From: Pogona vitticeps
Lineage: Eukaryota > Chordata > Lepidosauria > Squamata > Agamidae
Reading direction: 5' to 3'
Assembly (NCBI RefSeq): GCF_051106095.1
Contig: NC_135786.1
Coordinates: forward strand, 92,946,501 to 93,010,500
DNA: 64,000 bases
The translations under genes and the position numbers were made by a program. The number at the start of each line of letters is the position of its first letter. The stretch's first letter is position 1. Positions 22,350 to 33,100 of the stretch are shown here, in pieces. Below the pieces are notes generated by a model. It saw only the letters and a list, made by a program, of their open reading frames with translations. It was not told where the DNA came from and ran no database searches.

Positions 22350-24470
22350 TGCTGGGATGTAGTGCTAAAATCCTACAAAACACAGATGGATGCCTCTGCT
22401 TTGGTGAACAGTGTTGAAGGAAAGTACATTTGTTTTGAGAATCACAGACCCACTAATCGTGCTGATATGTGTCACTGTGATTCACCTTATGTTATGGAAT
22501 GCAAATATAAACTCTTAACTGGCCGACTAACAATGATAACAGAAGTGTGAGAGATAAAACTGTGAAAATGCGTATGCACAAACAAACTTGGTTTGTAATC
22601 TTGGTGGCACTGGCTGTCAGCCTTGGAAGATGAGTAAGCAATATGGACACCAGGTGGTTCAGCCTTGCCATCATCTGATGGGTTCAGCTGCAGCTGTCAA
22701 TGCATGGCTACTACCACCATAGTAAGCATCTGCCATGGCTTTGGGATGTACACAGCCTGTTTTTTGTAAATGGAATGGAACAAAGAGAGCAAGTGTGCGT
22801 TCTGCTCAATGTTTGCTTAAAGGCTACACCCATAAAACTTAGCTTTGTTTTATCGATGACGTTGTTATTTTTCATTACCTAAGAGGGAATACATTTCCTG
22901 ATCCTCTCTGGCTAAGGCCTGATCACCACAATGTACATACAGATAACAGAAATGTAAAAGAGAAACTTGTACCTCTCAAAAATTCCTAATTGTAAAATGG
23001 GCATGATTTTAAAAAAAACTATTGTTATCATTGTTATTTAACAATATAGTACATTATTTGTTAGAAGTAAATCTGTAAGAACCAAAACCCCATTCTTTCT
23101 CCTTGATTATGTCTAAGGTAGCCCTACAAATATATTTATTCTACCTTTTTAAAAAAAAGAAAGAAAAGAAAGGATAAAAGGTTGTGAAACAGTACCTTCC
23201 TGGAACATTCATAGATAAAAGTGGGCCTTTGATAAAAATGTAAGAACACTTACTGAATTCTCTGCTCTCATTCACTTAGGCTGTTTCAGCTTGACAAGAC
23301 ACTTTGACAAGGAATTTTCAATTCCCCCCTCCACGATTCACACCTCTGCACAAGAGAAAAAGAAAGTGATTATTTTTCCACTTAAGGGTCTCCATAATAT
23401 CTGCAAACTGTTTGTGCCAAAATTGTGTTCTTGCCCTTTGAAAAGTAAAGCAGACTGGGAGAGAGAGAGAGAGAGGGAGAGGGCAAGAGCAAACACAGAA
23501 CAGTTGCTGATTGGTAAAAAAGACACAAATATTCTCTCCAATGCTTTTAATGCTTAACGTTTTTGCAACAAAGTATAATTCTATGGAAATTGTGTTATTT
23601 GAGTTGCTGTTGTTTCCATTAAAGTCTTATTTTGCTTAGCTGAGAAAGAAAGAAATCCTTATCATTTTGTACTTGAGAGTGCAAGAAAGAAAAGAAAAAG
23701 AAAAGAAAAATATCCACCTCCACAAAACTCACCTTCCCACAGGCAGGAAGAATTGCCTTGTGCTTAGTCAATCCCATATGTAAGGATGAAACAAACAAGA
23801 GTTTATATCCCTAGCTTTGAGTCTTGCTAAAATCATCCTGGTGAACCTTATTCAAATGCATCTCAGAAAAAACACACTCCATTTGAGTAATAGGAGTTCC
23901 TTATTTCATGAAAAGGGCCACAAGGGTCCAGAGAAAAGTGGGTATGTAGAGTTCATGGGATCTCCATAGCTGTCTTTTGAGATGCTTCTATAGCAAGAGA
24001 CCCAACCAACGTTCAACAATTGGGAAGAGACATGTTTATAACTACAGTAAAATCACTCCTACTTTTCCAACACCTGATGCCATCTCACTGGGAGATGCCC
24101 TGAGTTCTTTTCTAGAAGCAGAAAATATATGGCCCTTCAGTTGAATTCTCATCATCCCCAGAGAGAATGTGATTATAGGCATTGACAATGAACAAAATCT
24201 GTATAAGCCACAGGCTTCCCAGCACTGTTCTAATCACCTCGTCATATCAGCTTAATTGTGTGATTTGCTGACTCTAGATATAGCATTTATTTTTCCCTTG
24301 CATTTTCTTCTCTCTCTCCCCCCCCCCCCGCCCTCTCTCTTCTTTCCCTTTTCCAAAAGAATCCAGTTCTTAATTTGCTAAAAATAGATAATATGCCAGC
24401 TTGATTGAAAACAAGTTGGATCTGAAATAAATATCATTGTGTGGTCTTGCATCAACTTGCTATCTAGTAT
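22350..24470. other. Intergenic, partly unique AT-rich DNA
   Basis: No gene was recognised. Short (GA)n (23457-23476) and polypyrimidine (24308-24345) tracts occur. The piece at 24170-24470 is non-repetitive with TTAATTG-type words and might be conserved noncoding DNA. Confidence 0.35.
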
Positions 24471-24477
24471 TTTATTT

Positions 24478-25110
24478 TATTTCTATTTCTATATTGCCTC
24501 ATTAGTGTTGCCACTCTCTGGGAGGTCCACAAGATACAATAAAATCATACACAAAAACATTACATAATAAATACAATATACCCTGTTGCTAGCTGAAACT
24601 ACCTTTAAACAGTATACCCAAATTACAATTTGTTTGAACATCTCAGGACTATATTCACATATGAAGTCAGTTTTGTATAATCTGTTCTTAATTAGCTTCC
24701 TAAAATCAGAGAGAGATGGTGCCTGGCAAAGCTCTGTAGGAAACTTGTTCTGGAGGGAAGGGGCCACAACCAAGAAAGCTTGGTTCCTACTGTTGACATT
24801 TTTTGGCTTCATTGGGTGGTTCAGTTCTTAACATGAAGGACTATGAGGAGCATGTGGAATGGGTGGCTATTTTGCGGGAGAGATGTTTGGCCAAATATCG
24901 AGGTCCTAAACTATTAAGGATTTTACAGGTTATGACCAAAATCTTAAATTGAGTGTGGAAACTAACAGGGAGCCAATGAAAGTGTGCCAAGACAAGGATG
25001 TGTGCTCATATCTGCTGATACCTGTCTGACAGCCACATTTTGGGCTTCCATACCTCTAAATCAACTTGCCCAAGAATTGAATGTTGGCAGTGGGCCTGTA
25101 GTTGTTAAGA
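24478..25110 (-). mobile_element. L2 LINE 3' end fragment
   Basis: On the minus strand the L2 C-terminal pattern appears (a peptide like LQNKFPTELCQAPSLSDFRK then LIKNRLYKTDF), followed by the tail that on the plus strand reads TATTGCCTCATTAGTG next to T-rich repeats. Upstream on the minus strand, near 24900, the words complementary to ATCGAGGTCCTAAACTATTA mark the ..YKALN.LGPR.. region. It is old and has many changes. Confidence 0.6.
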
Positions 25111-26221
25111 TAATCTTATAATGGTTTCCTTTAGACATGAAGTAGTGAGCCCTCCCACGTCCAACCACAATGTCTTATTCTCTACATCTTTGGCTGTTTC
25201 TCTCCACAGACTTTCATCAACTCCCACAGAGGTTCCTTACCCTAAAATGTGTTCTCACACTCTCCTTGCCACTTCTTCACTCTGCTGCTTGCAGGGAGAT
25301 TCTCAAAAAAGTTATCATGCCAAAAAAAGGAGAGGGTTGTGTGCTTCCACTTTGTTTGTGACGCAGCACTGGAGACTTGGGTGTTTATTTCAGATCCATA
25401 AAGTCTTCCCATCCTTTCAAGGCAGAAAATCAAAAAGAATGTTCAAAGCTTTGGAAGAAGGAAATATAGAGAGGTTTGAGGCAACAGTGGTCAAGAATGT
25501 AGGATAGGGTTTCCCCGAAACAACATACCTTCCCCCAGTCCTATTTTTAACATTCCCTTTTCCAAAATTTTAAATTTAAGAAAAGATATTTACATAGACA
25601 TATTTAAAGCATCAAATAAGTAAGTTCTGGATCCCAAACAGATAGTATTCATTACTCAGTCCCAGACAGATGCCGTTGACCAACTTGGAGACCCATGGTC
25701 CAGGGGTGTGAAAAGGGCTCTTACTGCTATGGGGTAAGGCATGCTGATGCTCAGAGTATCAGAGACTGGTAACTTAGAACACTGAATGAATTGCTGCGCA
25801 GTAAGTCAACAGTTGGGGGAATTCTGTTGATTTAATGGGACTGATTTAGTGGGCACTGGCAATGTTACCTGACGGCAGTAACAGTGTTTCAAGGAGTACA
25901 GTATGGTTGTAATCAAAAATTTTCAATCCCCATTGCAAATCAGGTTTATTGTCAAAATTTATAGACTTTCGGCTGTTTGCAATGAACAAATCAAACAAAA
26001 GCATTTGAAATAGCTCAGCACAACAAATGCTTCAAGTGGTTTCCCCAACTTGAAAATACAACTTGTCATGAATTCTGCAGTCTCAGAATTATTCAACCCT
26101 TTCTTGGCCAGAGCATGCAAATAGAGTCTCCAGATCTCAGGGCACCAACTGAAGTCTTAGAAAATGGTTTTGCTACCTTCAATCTCCAGGCATGCAGACA
26201 AATCCCAGAGTATGTCACCCT

Positions 26222-26412
<191 letters not shown>

Positions 26413-26689
26413 TAGATATAAATGCCTGAGAGAGAGAATAGATATAAAAGCCTGGGCATCCTTCTGCACCCATTTCCCTCTCCTGCCTGAGCTTAACAGC
26501 TCAGCAGGAAAGAGCATGCCTGTTTGTAGCATTCGTGAGGTGGTAGCCTACCAGAATGGGGATGAGATTGGGAAGGGAATCAGTCTGTGCACTTGGAGCC
26601 ATGCAATTTGGAGCAAGGCAGGAAGTGGAAGCCCAGCAACACAACTTCTGTGGTGTCTTTTGGCACAACCTATGTGCATAAAAATGTCT

Positions 26690-26940
26690 AGTAACAATGG
26701 TTTATACATTAGTAATCTCAAAAGTAAACTACTGTAATGCTCTCTACATAGGCCTGCCCTTGACAATAGTACAGAAATGTCCACAGGTCCAAAATATGGC
26801 AGCCACACAGATTTCTGAAATTAATAAATTTGATCATACATCCCCAGTCTTGGCACACACCTTCATTGCCTCCCTGTCAGTCTCCATGCTCAATTCAAGG
26901 TGCTGGTTACAACCTATAAAGCCCTTAAGGGTTTAGGACT
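26690..26940 (+). mobile_element. L2 LINE fragment, left part
   Basis: It encodes LVISKVNYCNALYIGLPLTI, matching the conserved L2/CR1 box S.LDYCNAL..GLP, and further on VQNMAATQI and ..YKALKGL. It stops where the Gypsy-related block begins, and the end of the same L2 resumes at 32789. About 120 bp of L2 expected between the two halves is not seen. Confidence 0.65.
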
Positions 26941-27056
26941 GTGACGTTCCACCCAGTGTTCCTTGTTTGTTTTCCCCAAACACAGGTTCACCCTCTGGAT
27001 ACATTTACTCTTTCTTCCGCTACCACCAGTGGATCTTTCATCCACACTGCACCATA

Positions 27057-27457
27057 CAGTGGTGCTCTGCTTGACGATGATAATGCATTCCAGGAAAATT
27101 GCTGTTAAGCGAAATCGTCAAACAAAAAAAACCCAATTGGAATTCATTGAAAACAGGTCAATGCATTCTAATGGGGGAAGTACCTCATCGTCCAGCGAAG
27201 ATCCTCCATACGGCGGCCATTTTGGGACCTCTGTCTTGCAGTCCGGAAAACAGTGGGGAGCCATTTTGTGAACCGCTGATCAGCTGTTTCTAACTGTCGT
27301 CTAGTGAAAAAACGGTTCCCAAAGCAGGGAACTATTCATCGTAAAGCGAAAAAACCCCATAGAAACATCATTTTGCAATCGCTATAGTGATCGCAAAAAA
27401 GTCATTGTAAAGTGATTTCGTCATCAAGCAGGGTCATCGTCAAGCGGGGCACCACTG
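27057..27457. mobile_element. Tigger-like MITE
   Basis: The 401-bp element has inverted ends CAGTGGTGCTCTGCTTGACG and CAGTGGTGCCCCGCTTGACG (the second read on the minus strand), flanked by TA on both sides (27055-27056, 27458-27459). The body contains CCATTTTGGGACC-type words. The element at 55901 is a relative. Confidence 0.85.
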
Positions 27458-27459
27458 TA

Positions 27460-28021
27460 TATGCATCAGACATGTGCTGCCAATATAACTTGTTTATTTA
27501 TCTTTTGGTTTTTAAATCACAGATGTTCTTTTATTATTGTTTAGGATCACTACTTAAACTTCTTATCTTTGATTACATGTTTGCTTATTCAGGTGTTGTA
27601 TATACTTACTCACATTAACCAACTCATTAATATTCTCTGACTATCTATTTAGCTTTACTATTCCTTTTTTCTCCTTCCCATTCTCTCTAACTCTCTAACT
27701 TGCCAAATCTCCCTTCTTAACTCTTCAATTCTCTTCTCTAACTCCCTCCATCTCCTTGACTCCGCCCCTCCTATCTTCTCATAGGCTCCTGCCCTTGAGC
27801 TTCAGCTATGATAGACAGGAGTGACGTGGGCATTCCGCCCCAAGGACCTTGATATTTTTCAGAACATCTCTATCAGAAATCAGCTCCCCATTTCACTCTC
27901 TCCTCTCAGTCCATGTTGCCCAAAATGGCCACACTGAGAGAAGCCAAAATGGCAGCAACAAAAAGTCAGGCCTTTTCATTTCGATGGCGTGGGTTCGAAT
28001 CCCACCGCTGCCACCAATCAA
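27460..28021 (-). mobile_element. Untranslated leader next to a Gypsy primer site
   Basis: About 560 bp of noncoding DNA lies outside the inverted LTR. Read on the minus strand it follows LTR, 5-base spacer and primer site in the order expected of an LTR-element leader. The minus-strand word AGGCCTGACTTTTTG resembles the plus-strand leader word GAGGCTTGACTTTTT just before the gag start. How far the leader extends is not known. Confidence 0.45.
27986..28016 (-). promoter_or_regulatory. tRNA-Leu primer binding site of the Gypsy element
   Basis: On the minus strand, 5 bases after the LTR end, TGGTGGCAGCGGTGGGATTC is the complement of a tRNA-Leu 3' end with CCA. On the plus strand the tRNA identity continues through the whole T-arm, 31 bases in all, longer than the usual 18-base primer site. 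It lies on the outer side of the left LTR, away from the coding region. Confidence 0.8.
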
Positions 28022-28406
28022 TGTGACAAACCCAGACCTACTGGGATCTGCCACACGTTAACTAAGCTGCCACCAACCATTCCCTTTAATAAGTCACACA
28101 GACCAGGGATGGATTTTCAACAAATAAAAGAATAAGGTTTATTTAAATACAACACACAGGGAAAATAAAATGATCAGGTGAATAAGATAAAGTAACGTGG
28201 CTTATTCTCATTCATACATGCCTACAGTTTGGTTCACACAGAACCCTTAACTTGAAGCACAGACCCTGAACCTATCAGTTCTGGCTAACCAACAGACACC
28301 TGAACCTATCAGGTTGGTACTCTGACACACAGTAGTACCCTGTCTGACACACAGACTCCCACACCAGCTTCTTCTTCCCAGCTGCTGCTTCGTCACATCC
28401 CAGCGT
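28022..28406 (-). mobile_element. Left LTR of the Gypsy element, in reverse orientation
   Basis: These 385 bp are the reverse complement of 32404-32788 in the right LTR, with only two differences seen (about 99.5% identity) and no length change. The outer end is TGTGACAAACCC. It is shorter than the right LTR. Opposite LTR orientation is not normal for an integrated LTR element, so a rearrangement has occurred, and very recently by the identity. Confidence 0.9.
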
Positions 28407-28466
28407 GATGTGGTCGTTTTATTTTGAGGCTTGACTTTTTAAAGCAGCCTGTTCTGAGGGGGGATT

Positions 28467-31400
28467 ATGCCCTTGACTCGAAGCCAAATGGCAGAAATGG
28501 GTGAAGTGAAAGACCCCCAGGTTGACCAAGGGTCTGAGGATGAATTTGGCTCAGTGCAGGGTGACAGCACAGGAGAGCAGAACCCAGAACTCAGAAAATT
28601 GCTCCTAGCCCAACAGCATGAACTGAGGGTGAGGGAAATGGAGGAAAGATTAGAGAGAGAAAGAATGGAGGAAAGAGAGAAACAAAGGCAATTTGAAATA
28701 GAGAGAATGGAAAGAGCAGAAAGATTGGAGAGAGAGAAAATGGCGTTTGAATTAAGAAAATTGGAAATGATGAACCAGAACAATAATAACAATAGGGATT
28801 CTGAGGGAGGCCAATTGTCTAAAGCTGACCTGAAGAAATTCCCTGTGTACCACAAGGGAGATTGTCCTGAGGTGTTCTTTTCCTTAGTGGAAAGAGCGTT
28901 TGTGGACTTCTCAGTGAGGGAAACTGAGAAGATGACCATCATGCGATCTTTAATCAGTGGTAGCCTGGCTGAGGTCTATGCCGAGATGCCTGAGGAACTG
29001 ATGAAAGATTTTGCAGAGTTTAAAAAACTGGTGTTTGCAAGACATGGGATAAATGCGGAACAGCTGAGGCAAAGATTCAGGTCCCTCACAAAGAAACCAG
29101 AGCAGACTTTTACCCAGGTGGGGGCCCAATTGGTGAGGCTGCTTGAGAAATGGCTATCTCAGGAGGGGACAGAGACCTTTCAGCAGCTTAAAGATTTGAT
29201 AGCGCTGGAACAGTTCTATTCAGTCCTGCATGGGGAACTGAAATTCCAGGTGAGGGAAAGGAAACCAAAATCTGTGGGCGAAGCAGCAGAGATCGCAGAT
29301 TTTATTTACCAGATAAGAAAGCCCTTAGGTGAGGAGAAATCTGTAGGAAAATCTAAAGAAACCTACAGCAAGTACTCTCAGGGACCAGGGAAAAGCCAGC
29401 AAGGGGGAGGGGCCCATGGTGAAGGGAAGCCCTCAGACATGAAACCAAGACCTCAGATTTTGGAGGGAAAACCAAAACAAGATGAGAAAGACTCAAAATA
29501 TAGCAGAAAATGTTATTTCTGTCAGGGAAAGGGCCATCTAATCTCAGAGTGTGAGAAATTAAAGCAGCTAAAAGGAATGGTGCCTCAGGATTCGAGTGGG
29601 ACCAAGCCAAAAGCTGTGTTCTGTGTCCAGAAAGAGCAAGGCTCATTGTCACTGAGGGAGCCTGTTGCCATGGCTACTCAATCTGAAACAGCTACATCTG
29701 CTGATCAGGCTGAGGAAAATGGTCCTCTTGTAGAGGTCAGGCGCTGCCTACTGGTGAGAACAGATTCTCAGTTTTTTGAGACAGCAGGGGTGGACGTAGG
29801 AATACTTGGCCATCAGTATAGGGGGCTGCGGGACACTAGTTCCCAGGTGACCCTGTGCCATCCAGATATTATTCCTAGGGAGTATGTAATCCCAAATGAG
29901 AGCATGAAGGTGGCAGGGATTGAGGGGCAGGTAATCTCACTGCCAGTCGCGGAGGTACCTGTGAACTTTCAAGGCTGGAGGGGAGTTTGGCGGCTAGCGA
30001 TTTCATCGACTCTGCCAGCAGCCGTGCTCGTGGGAAATGACCTGGCTGAACATGTGAAAAGGGTGCTAGTGATTACACGTTCACAAACCAACACGGGGAC
30101 AGTTCAGGGGGGTAATGATGAGCCAGAGACGGAAGCAGGTGGGGGGAGTTCAGAAGCTGTGGTGGAAACCTTAACCACAGACAGCAGATTTGGACAGGAG
30201 CAAAAGGCAGACGCCACTCTCCAAAAGTGTTTTGAACAGGTGACTGACGCCCAGCTAACACCTGAAACCCCAGTGAGATTTCTGGAGAAAAAGGGGATTT
30301 TATATAGAGAGACCCTGAGGAATATCTCAAAAGGGGGAGATGGGATCAGAAGTCAGCTGGTGGTACCTGAAAAGTATCGCCCCATGATCTTACAAAGGGG
30401 GCACTCTGACATGTTTGCTGCACACTTAGGGGTGAACAAAACACAGCAGAGAATCACACAGAATTTTTACTGGCCTGACATAGGGAAGCAGATCAGGGAG
30501 TTCTGTAAACAATGTGATGTGTGTCAAAGGCAGGGGAATAACCGCGACAGGACCAAAGCAAAGTTGTGCCCTTTGCCTGTGATTGACACTCCGTTCAAAT
30601 GTATAGGGGTGGATATTGTGGGACCTTTGCCCAAGGCCACAAAGAGGGGGAACAGGTTCATTCTCACCATTGTGGACCATGCCACGAGGTACCCTGAAGC
30701 CATACCCTTGACTAACATTGAAACTAACACAGTGGCAGATGCCTTGGTGGGGTATATGTCCAGGATGGGATTTGCCTCAGAAATAATCACAGATTTGGGA
30801 GCATCATTCACATCAAAGCTCATGAAACGCTTATGGCAAATCTGTGGAATTAAGCACAAGGAAACCACTGCCTATCATCCTGAAAGTAATGGGTTAACTG
30901 AGAAGTTCAATGGGACTCTAATGCGCATGATTAGGGCTTACTTGGCAGAGAATCCAAACAATTGGGACCAGAAGCTGCAATCCCTTTTGTTTGCTTATCG
31001 ATCAGTGCCACAAGCCAGTACCGGGTTCAGTCCATTTGAACTTTTATTTGGGAGAAGGGTGAAAGGGCCCCTTGATTTGATCAAACAAAATTGGGAGCAG
31101 ATCACCCAGGATGACCCACAAGATGTGGTGACATATATAGACTCTTTAAGGATTGACCTAAAGAGAAACCTAGAGCTAGCAGCAGAGACCCTGCAAGCTC
31201 AAAAGGTCAGAAAGAAAGCTTGGGATGACCAGGAAGGCGGGGAGAGGCACTTTGACCCAGGGGAGGAAGTGCTTTGGCCTGGGCCCTGTAAAGAGAATAA
31301 ACTGCAGCTGGGTAGCCCAGAAATAAAATACTTGGGTCACATGGTAGGGGGAGGAGTGATAAAACCCCTGGAGGCCAAAATAGAAGCAGTTCGTGATTGG

Positions 31401-32003
31401 CCTAGACCCAACACCAAGAAAAAAGTCAAATCATTTCTTGGGTTGGTGGGCTACTACAGAAAGTTCATCCCGAGGTTTAGCGAGATTGCGGCTCCGCTGA
31501 CCGATCTGACGAGGAAGAAGGCTGATGACCGCATCCCGTGGACCAGCGACTGTGAGGCGGCGTTCCAGAGGTTGAAGGAGGCGCTCGTCCAGTATCCAGT
31601 GCTGCGTGCTCCAGACTTCGACCGGGAGTTCATCATCTACACCGATGCGTCTAACAGCGGGGTGGGAGCAGTTCTTTGCCAGGAGGATGAGAATGGTGAC
31701 CAGCATCCAGTGTCCTACCTGAGTAGGAAACTTCAAAAAGGTGAGAGACATTTGGCAACCGTGGAGAAGGAGTGTTTGGCCATAGTCTACGCGATCCAGA
31801 AGGCCAAGCCTTACATCTGGGGAAGACATTTTGTTCTGTGCACTGACCATTCACCACTGCAATGGTTAAAGACAATGAAAACCCACAATAGCAAACTTAT
31901 GAGGTGGGCTTTAAATCTGCAGGACTATGACTTTGAAGTGAAGGTGGTCAGAGGGTCAGTGAACTGTGTTGCTGACGCCTTGTCAAGAAGACCTGAAGAT
32001 TGA
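28467..32003 (+). CDS. Ty3/Gypsy gag-pol reading frame (fossil, broken)
   Basis: A single long open frame of 1178 codons. In order: a charged coiled-coil region (about residues 45-105), a gag core (about 115-290), a CCHC zinc knuckle CYFCQGKGHLISEC (349-362), an aspartic-protease-like region (about 430-535, ending in VLVGNDL), an integrase with zinc-binding head (about 635-690) and catalytic core (DIVGPL near 715, a second Asp near 775, Glu in GLTEKFNG near 811), and an RNase H domain (YTDASNSGVGAVL near 1055, CTDHSPLQWL near 1128) ending in VADALSRRPED. Integrase lying ahead of RNase H is the order known from Gmr1-type Ty3/Gypsy elements, not the classic one. The domain set is incomplete, so the copy is broken, with about one break in pol besides the rearranged 5' end. 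It is young. Confidence 0.9.
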   Translation: MPLTRSQMAEMGEVKDPQVDQGSEDEFGSVQGDSTGEQNPELRKLLLAQQHELRVREMEERLERERMEEREKQRQFEIERMERAERLEREKMAFELRKLEMMNQNNNNNRDSEGGQLSKADLKKFPVYHKGDCPEVFFSLVERAFVDFSVRETEKMTIMRSLISGSLAEVYAEMPEELMKDFAEFKKLVFARHGINAEQLRQRFRSLTKKPEQTFTQVGAQLVRLLEKWLSQEGTETFQQLKDLIALEQFYSVLHGELKFQVRERKPKSVGEAAEIADFIYQIRKPLGEEKSVGKSKETYSKYSQGPGKSQQGGGAHGEGKPSDMKPRPQILEGKPKQDEKDSKYSRKCYFCQGKGHLISECEKLKQLKGMVPQDSSGTKPKAVFCVQKEQGSLSLREPVAMATQSETATSADQAEENGPLVEVRRCLLVRTDSQFFETAGVDVGILGHQYRGLRDTSSQVTLCHPDIIPREYVIPNESMKVAGIEGQVISLPVAEVPVNFQGWRGVWRLAISSTLPAAVLVGNDLAEHVKRVLVITRSQTNTGTVQGGNDEPETEAGGGSSEAVVETLTTDSRFGQEQKADATLQKCFEQVTDAQLTPETPVRFLEKKGILYRETLRNISKGGDGIRSQLVVPEKYRPMILQRGHSDMFAAHLGVNKTQQRITQNFYWPDIGKQIREFCKQCDVCQRQGNNRDRTKAKLCPLPVIDTPFKCIGVDIVGPLPKATKRGNRFILTIVDHATRYPEAIPLTNIETNTVADALVGYMSRMGFASEIITDLGASFTSKLMKRLWQICGIKHKETTAYHPESNGLTEKFNGTLMRMIRAYLAENPNNWDQKLQSLLFAYRSVPQASTGFSPFELLFGRRVKGPLDLIKQNWEQITQDDPQDVVTYIDSLRIDLKRNLELAAETLQAQKVRKKAWDDQEGGERHFDPGEEVLWPGPCKENKLQLGSPEIKYLGHMVGGGVIKPLEAKIEAVRDWPRPNTKKKVKSFLGLVGYYRKFIPRFSEIAAPLTDLTRKKADDRIPWTSDCEAAFQRLKEALVQYPVLRAPDFDREFIIYTDASNSGVGAVLCQEDENGDQHPVSYLSRKLQKGERHLATVEKECLAIVYAIQKAKPYIWGRHFVLCTDHSPLQWLKTMKTHNSKLMRWALNLQDYDFEVKVVRGSVNCVADALSRRPED

Positions 32004-32262
32004 AGACGGCGAAAGAACATGGACTATGTATATATATTGATGACAAAAAGTTAAATGTACCTGTTTTTGAACTTGGTTTGTATGAATAAAGGTAAATTGA
32101 TGTAATGTATATGGTAAATGTTTAAATGCCTAATTGATATGGTTAACTTAGAATGTAAGTATAAGTAAGTATGATATGGTATGTATAACTGTTGTTGTGT
32201 GTTTTATCCAGGTTGTTTTTTGGGAAAAAGCAGCTTAGCTTTCCCCCTACAAAACAACTTAT

Positions 32263-32274
32263 AAAGAGGGGAGG
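32263..32274 (+). promoter_or_regulatory. Polypurine tract of the Gypsy element
   Basis: AAAGAGGGGAGG lies directly before the right LTR, the usual site for plus-strand priming in LTR elements. Confidence 0.8.
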
Positions 32275-32788
32275 TGTTACATACAGCACTGATGTTACCT
32301 GTCTGTCATGGGTTTGGAGGGAAAGTTCCATCCTATGGGGAGTGGTAGGCGGGACATCAGGAGGAGGGGCTGTACTGTATATATATGTGGAGCGTGTGGG
32401 GAGACGCTGGGATGTGAAGAAGCAGCAGCTGGGAAGAAGAAGCTGGTGTGGGAGTCTGTGTGTCAGACAGGGTACTACTGTGTGTCAGAGTACCAACCTG
32501 ATAGGTTCAGGTGTCTGTTGGTTAGCCAGAACTGATAGGTTCAGGGTCTGTGCTTCAAGTTAAGGGTTCTGTGTGAACCAAACTGTAGGCATGTATGAAT
32601 GAGAATAAGCCACGTTACTTTATCTTATTCACCTGATCATTTTATTTTCCCTGTGTGTTGTATTTAAATAAACCTTATTCTTTTATTTGTTGAAAATCCA
32701 TCCCTGGTCTGTGTGACTTATTAAAGGGAATGGTTGGTGGCAACTTAGTTAACGTGTGGCAGATCCCAGTAGGTCTGGGTTTGTCACA
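32275..32788 (+). mobile_element. Right LTR of the Gypsy element
   Basis: This 514-bp LTR starts TGTTAC and ends GTCACA. It has a TATA-like word TATATATATG (about 32378) and a polyadenylation signal AATAAA (about 32668). It directly follows the polypurine tract in the correct orientation for the coding frame. Beyond it, at 32789, the broken L2 resumes. No clear target duplication can be matched because the left end is rearranged. Confidence 0.9.
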
Positions 32789-33100
32789 GTGGCTTCCAAT
32801 CTTTTGAATAAGTTACTGGCAGAGGTATATCAGGCTCCTTCTCTCTTTGTTTAGGAAACTGGTGAACATAGAATTATTCAAATCTGCCTTCAACAACTGA
32901 TTCTCCTGGATGTTATTTATGTTAATATTGATTTCCCCCTCTTTCTCTTTGAATTTTAGACCTATATGGTTAGATTGCCACATTGTTTAATGTAATTTGT
33001 GAGGTGGGTGGGTTGTGGGTTTATGTTTTAACTTGTAAACCTCACCGAATAGTGATTGCTCTAATGGGGCAGTATATAAGGCAAGGAAGCAAGCATACAA
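32789..33100 (+). mobile_element. L2 LINE fragment, right part
   Basis: It encodes, with some wear, QAPSLSLFRKLVNIELFKSA-like sequence, the L2 C-terminus, then the 3' tail GTGATTGCTCTAATGGGGCA and GTATATAAGGCAAGGAAGCA. It is the continuation of the fragment ending near 26940; the Gypsy block lies between them. Confidence 0.65.

Noticed and set aside
27986-28016. A tRNA-Leu gene
   Set aside because: Only the 3' part of the tRNA is present, and its position 5 bases from an LTR end makes it a primer binding site.
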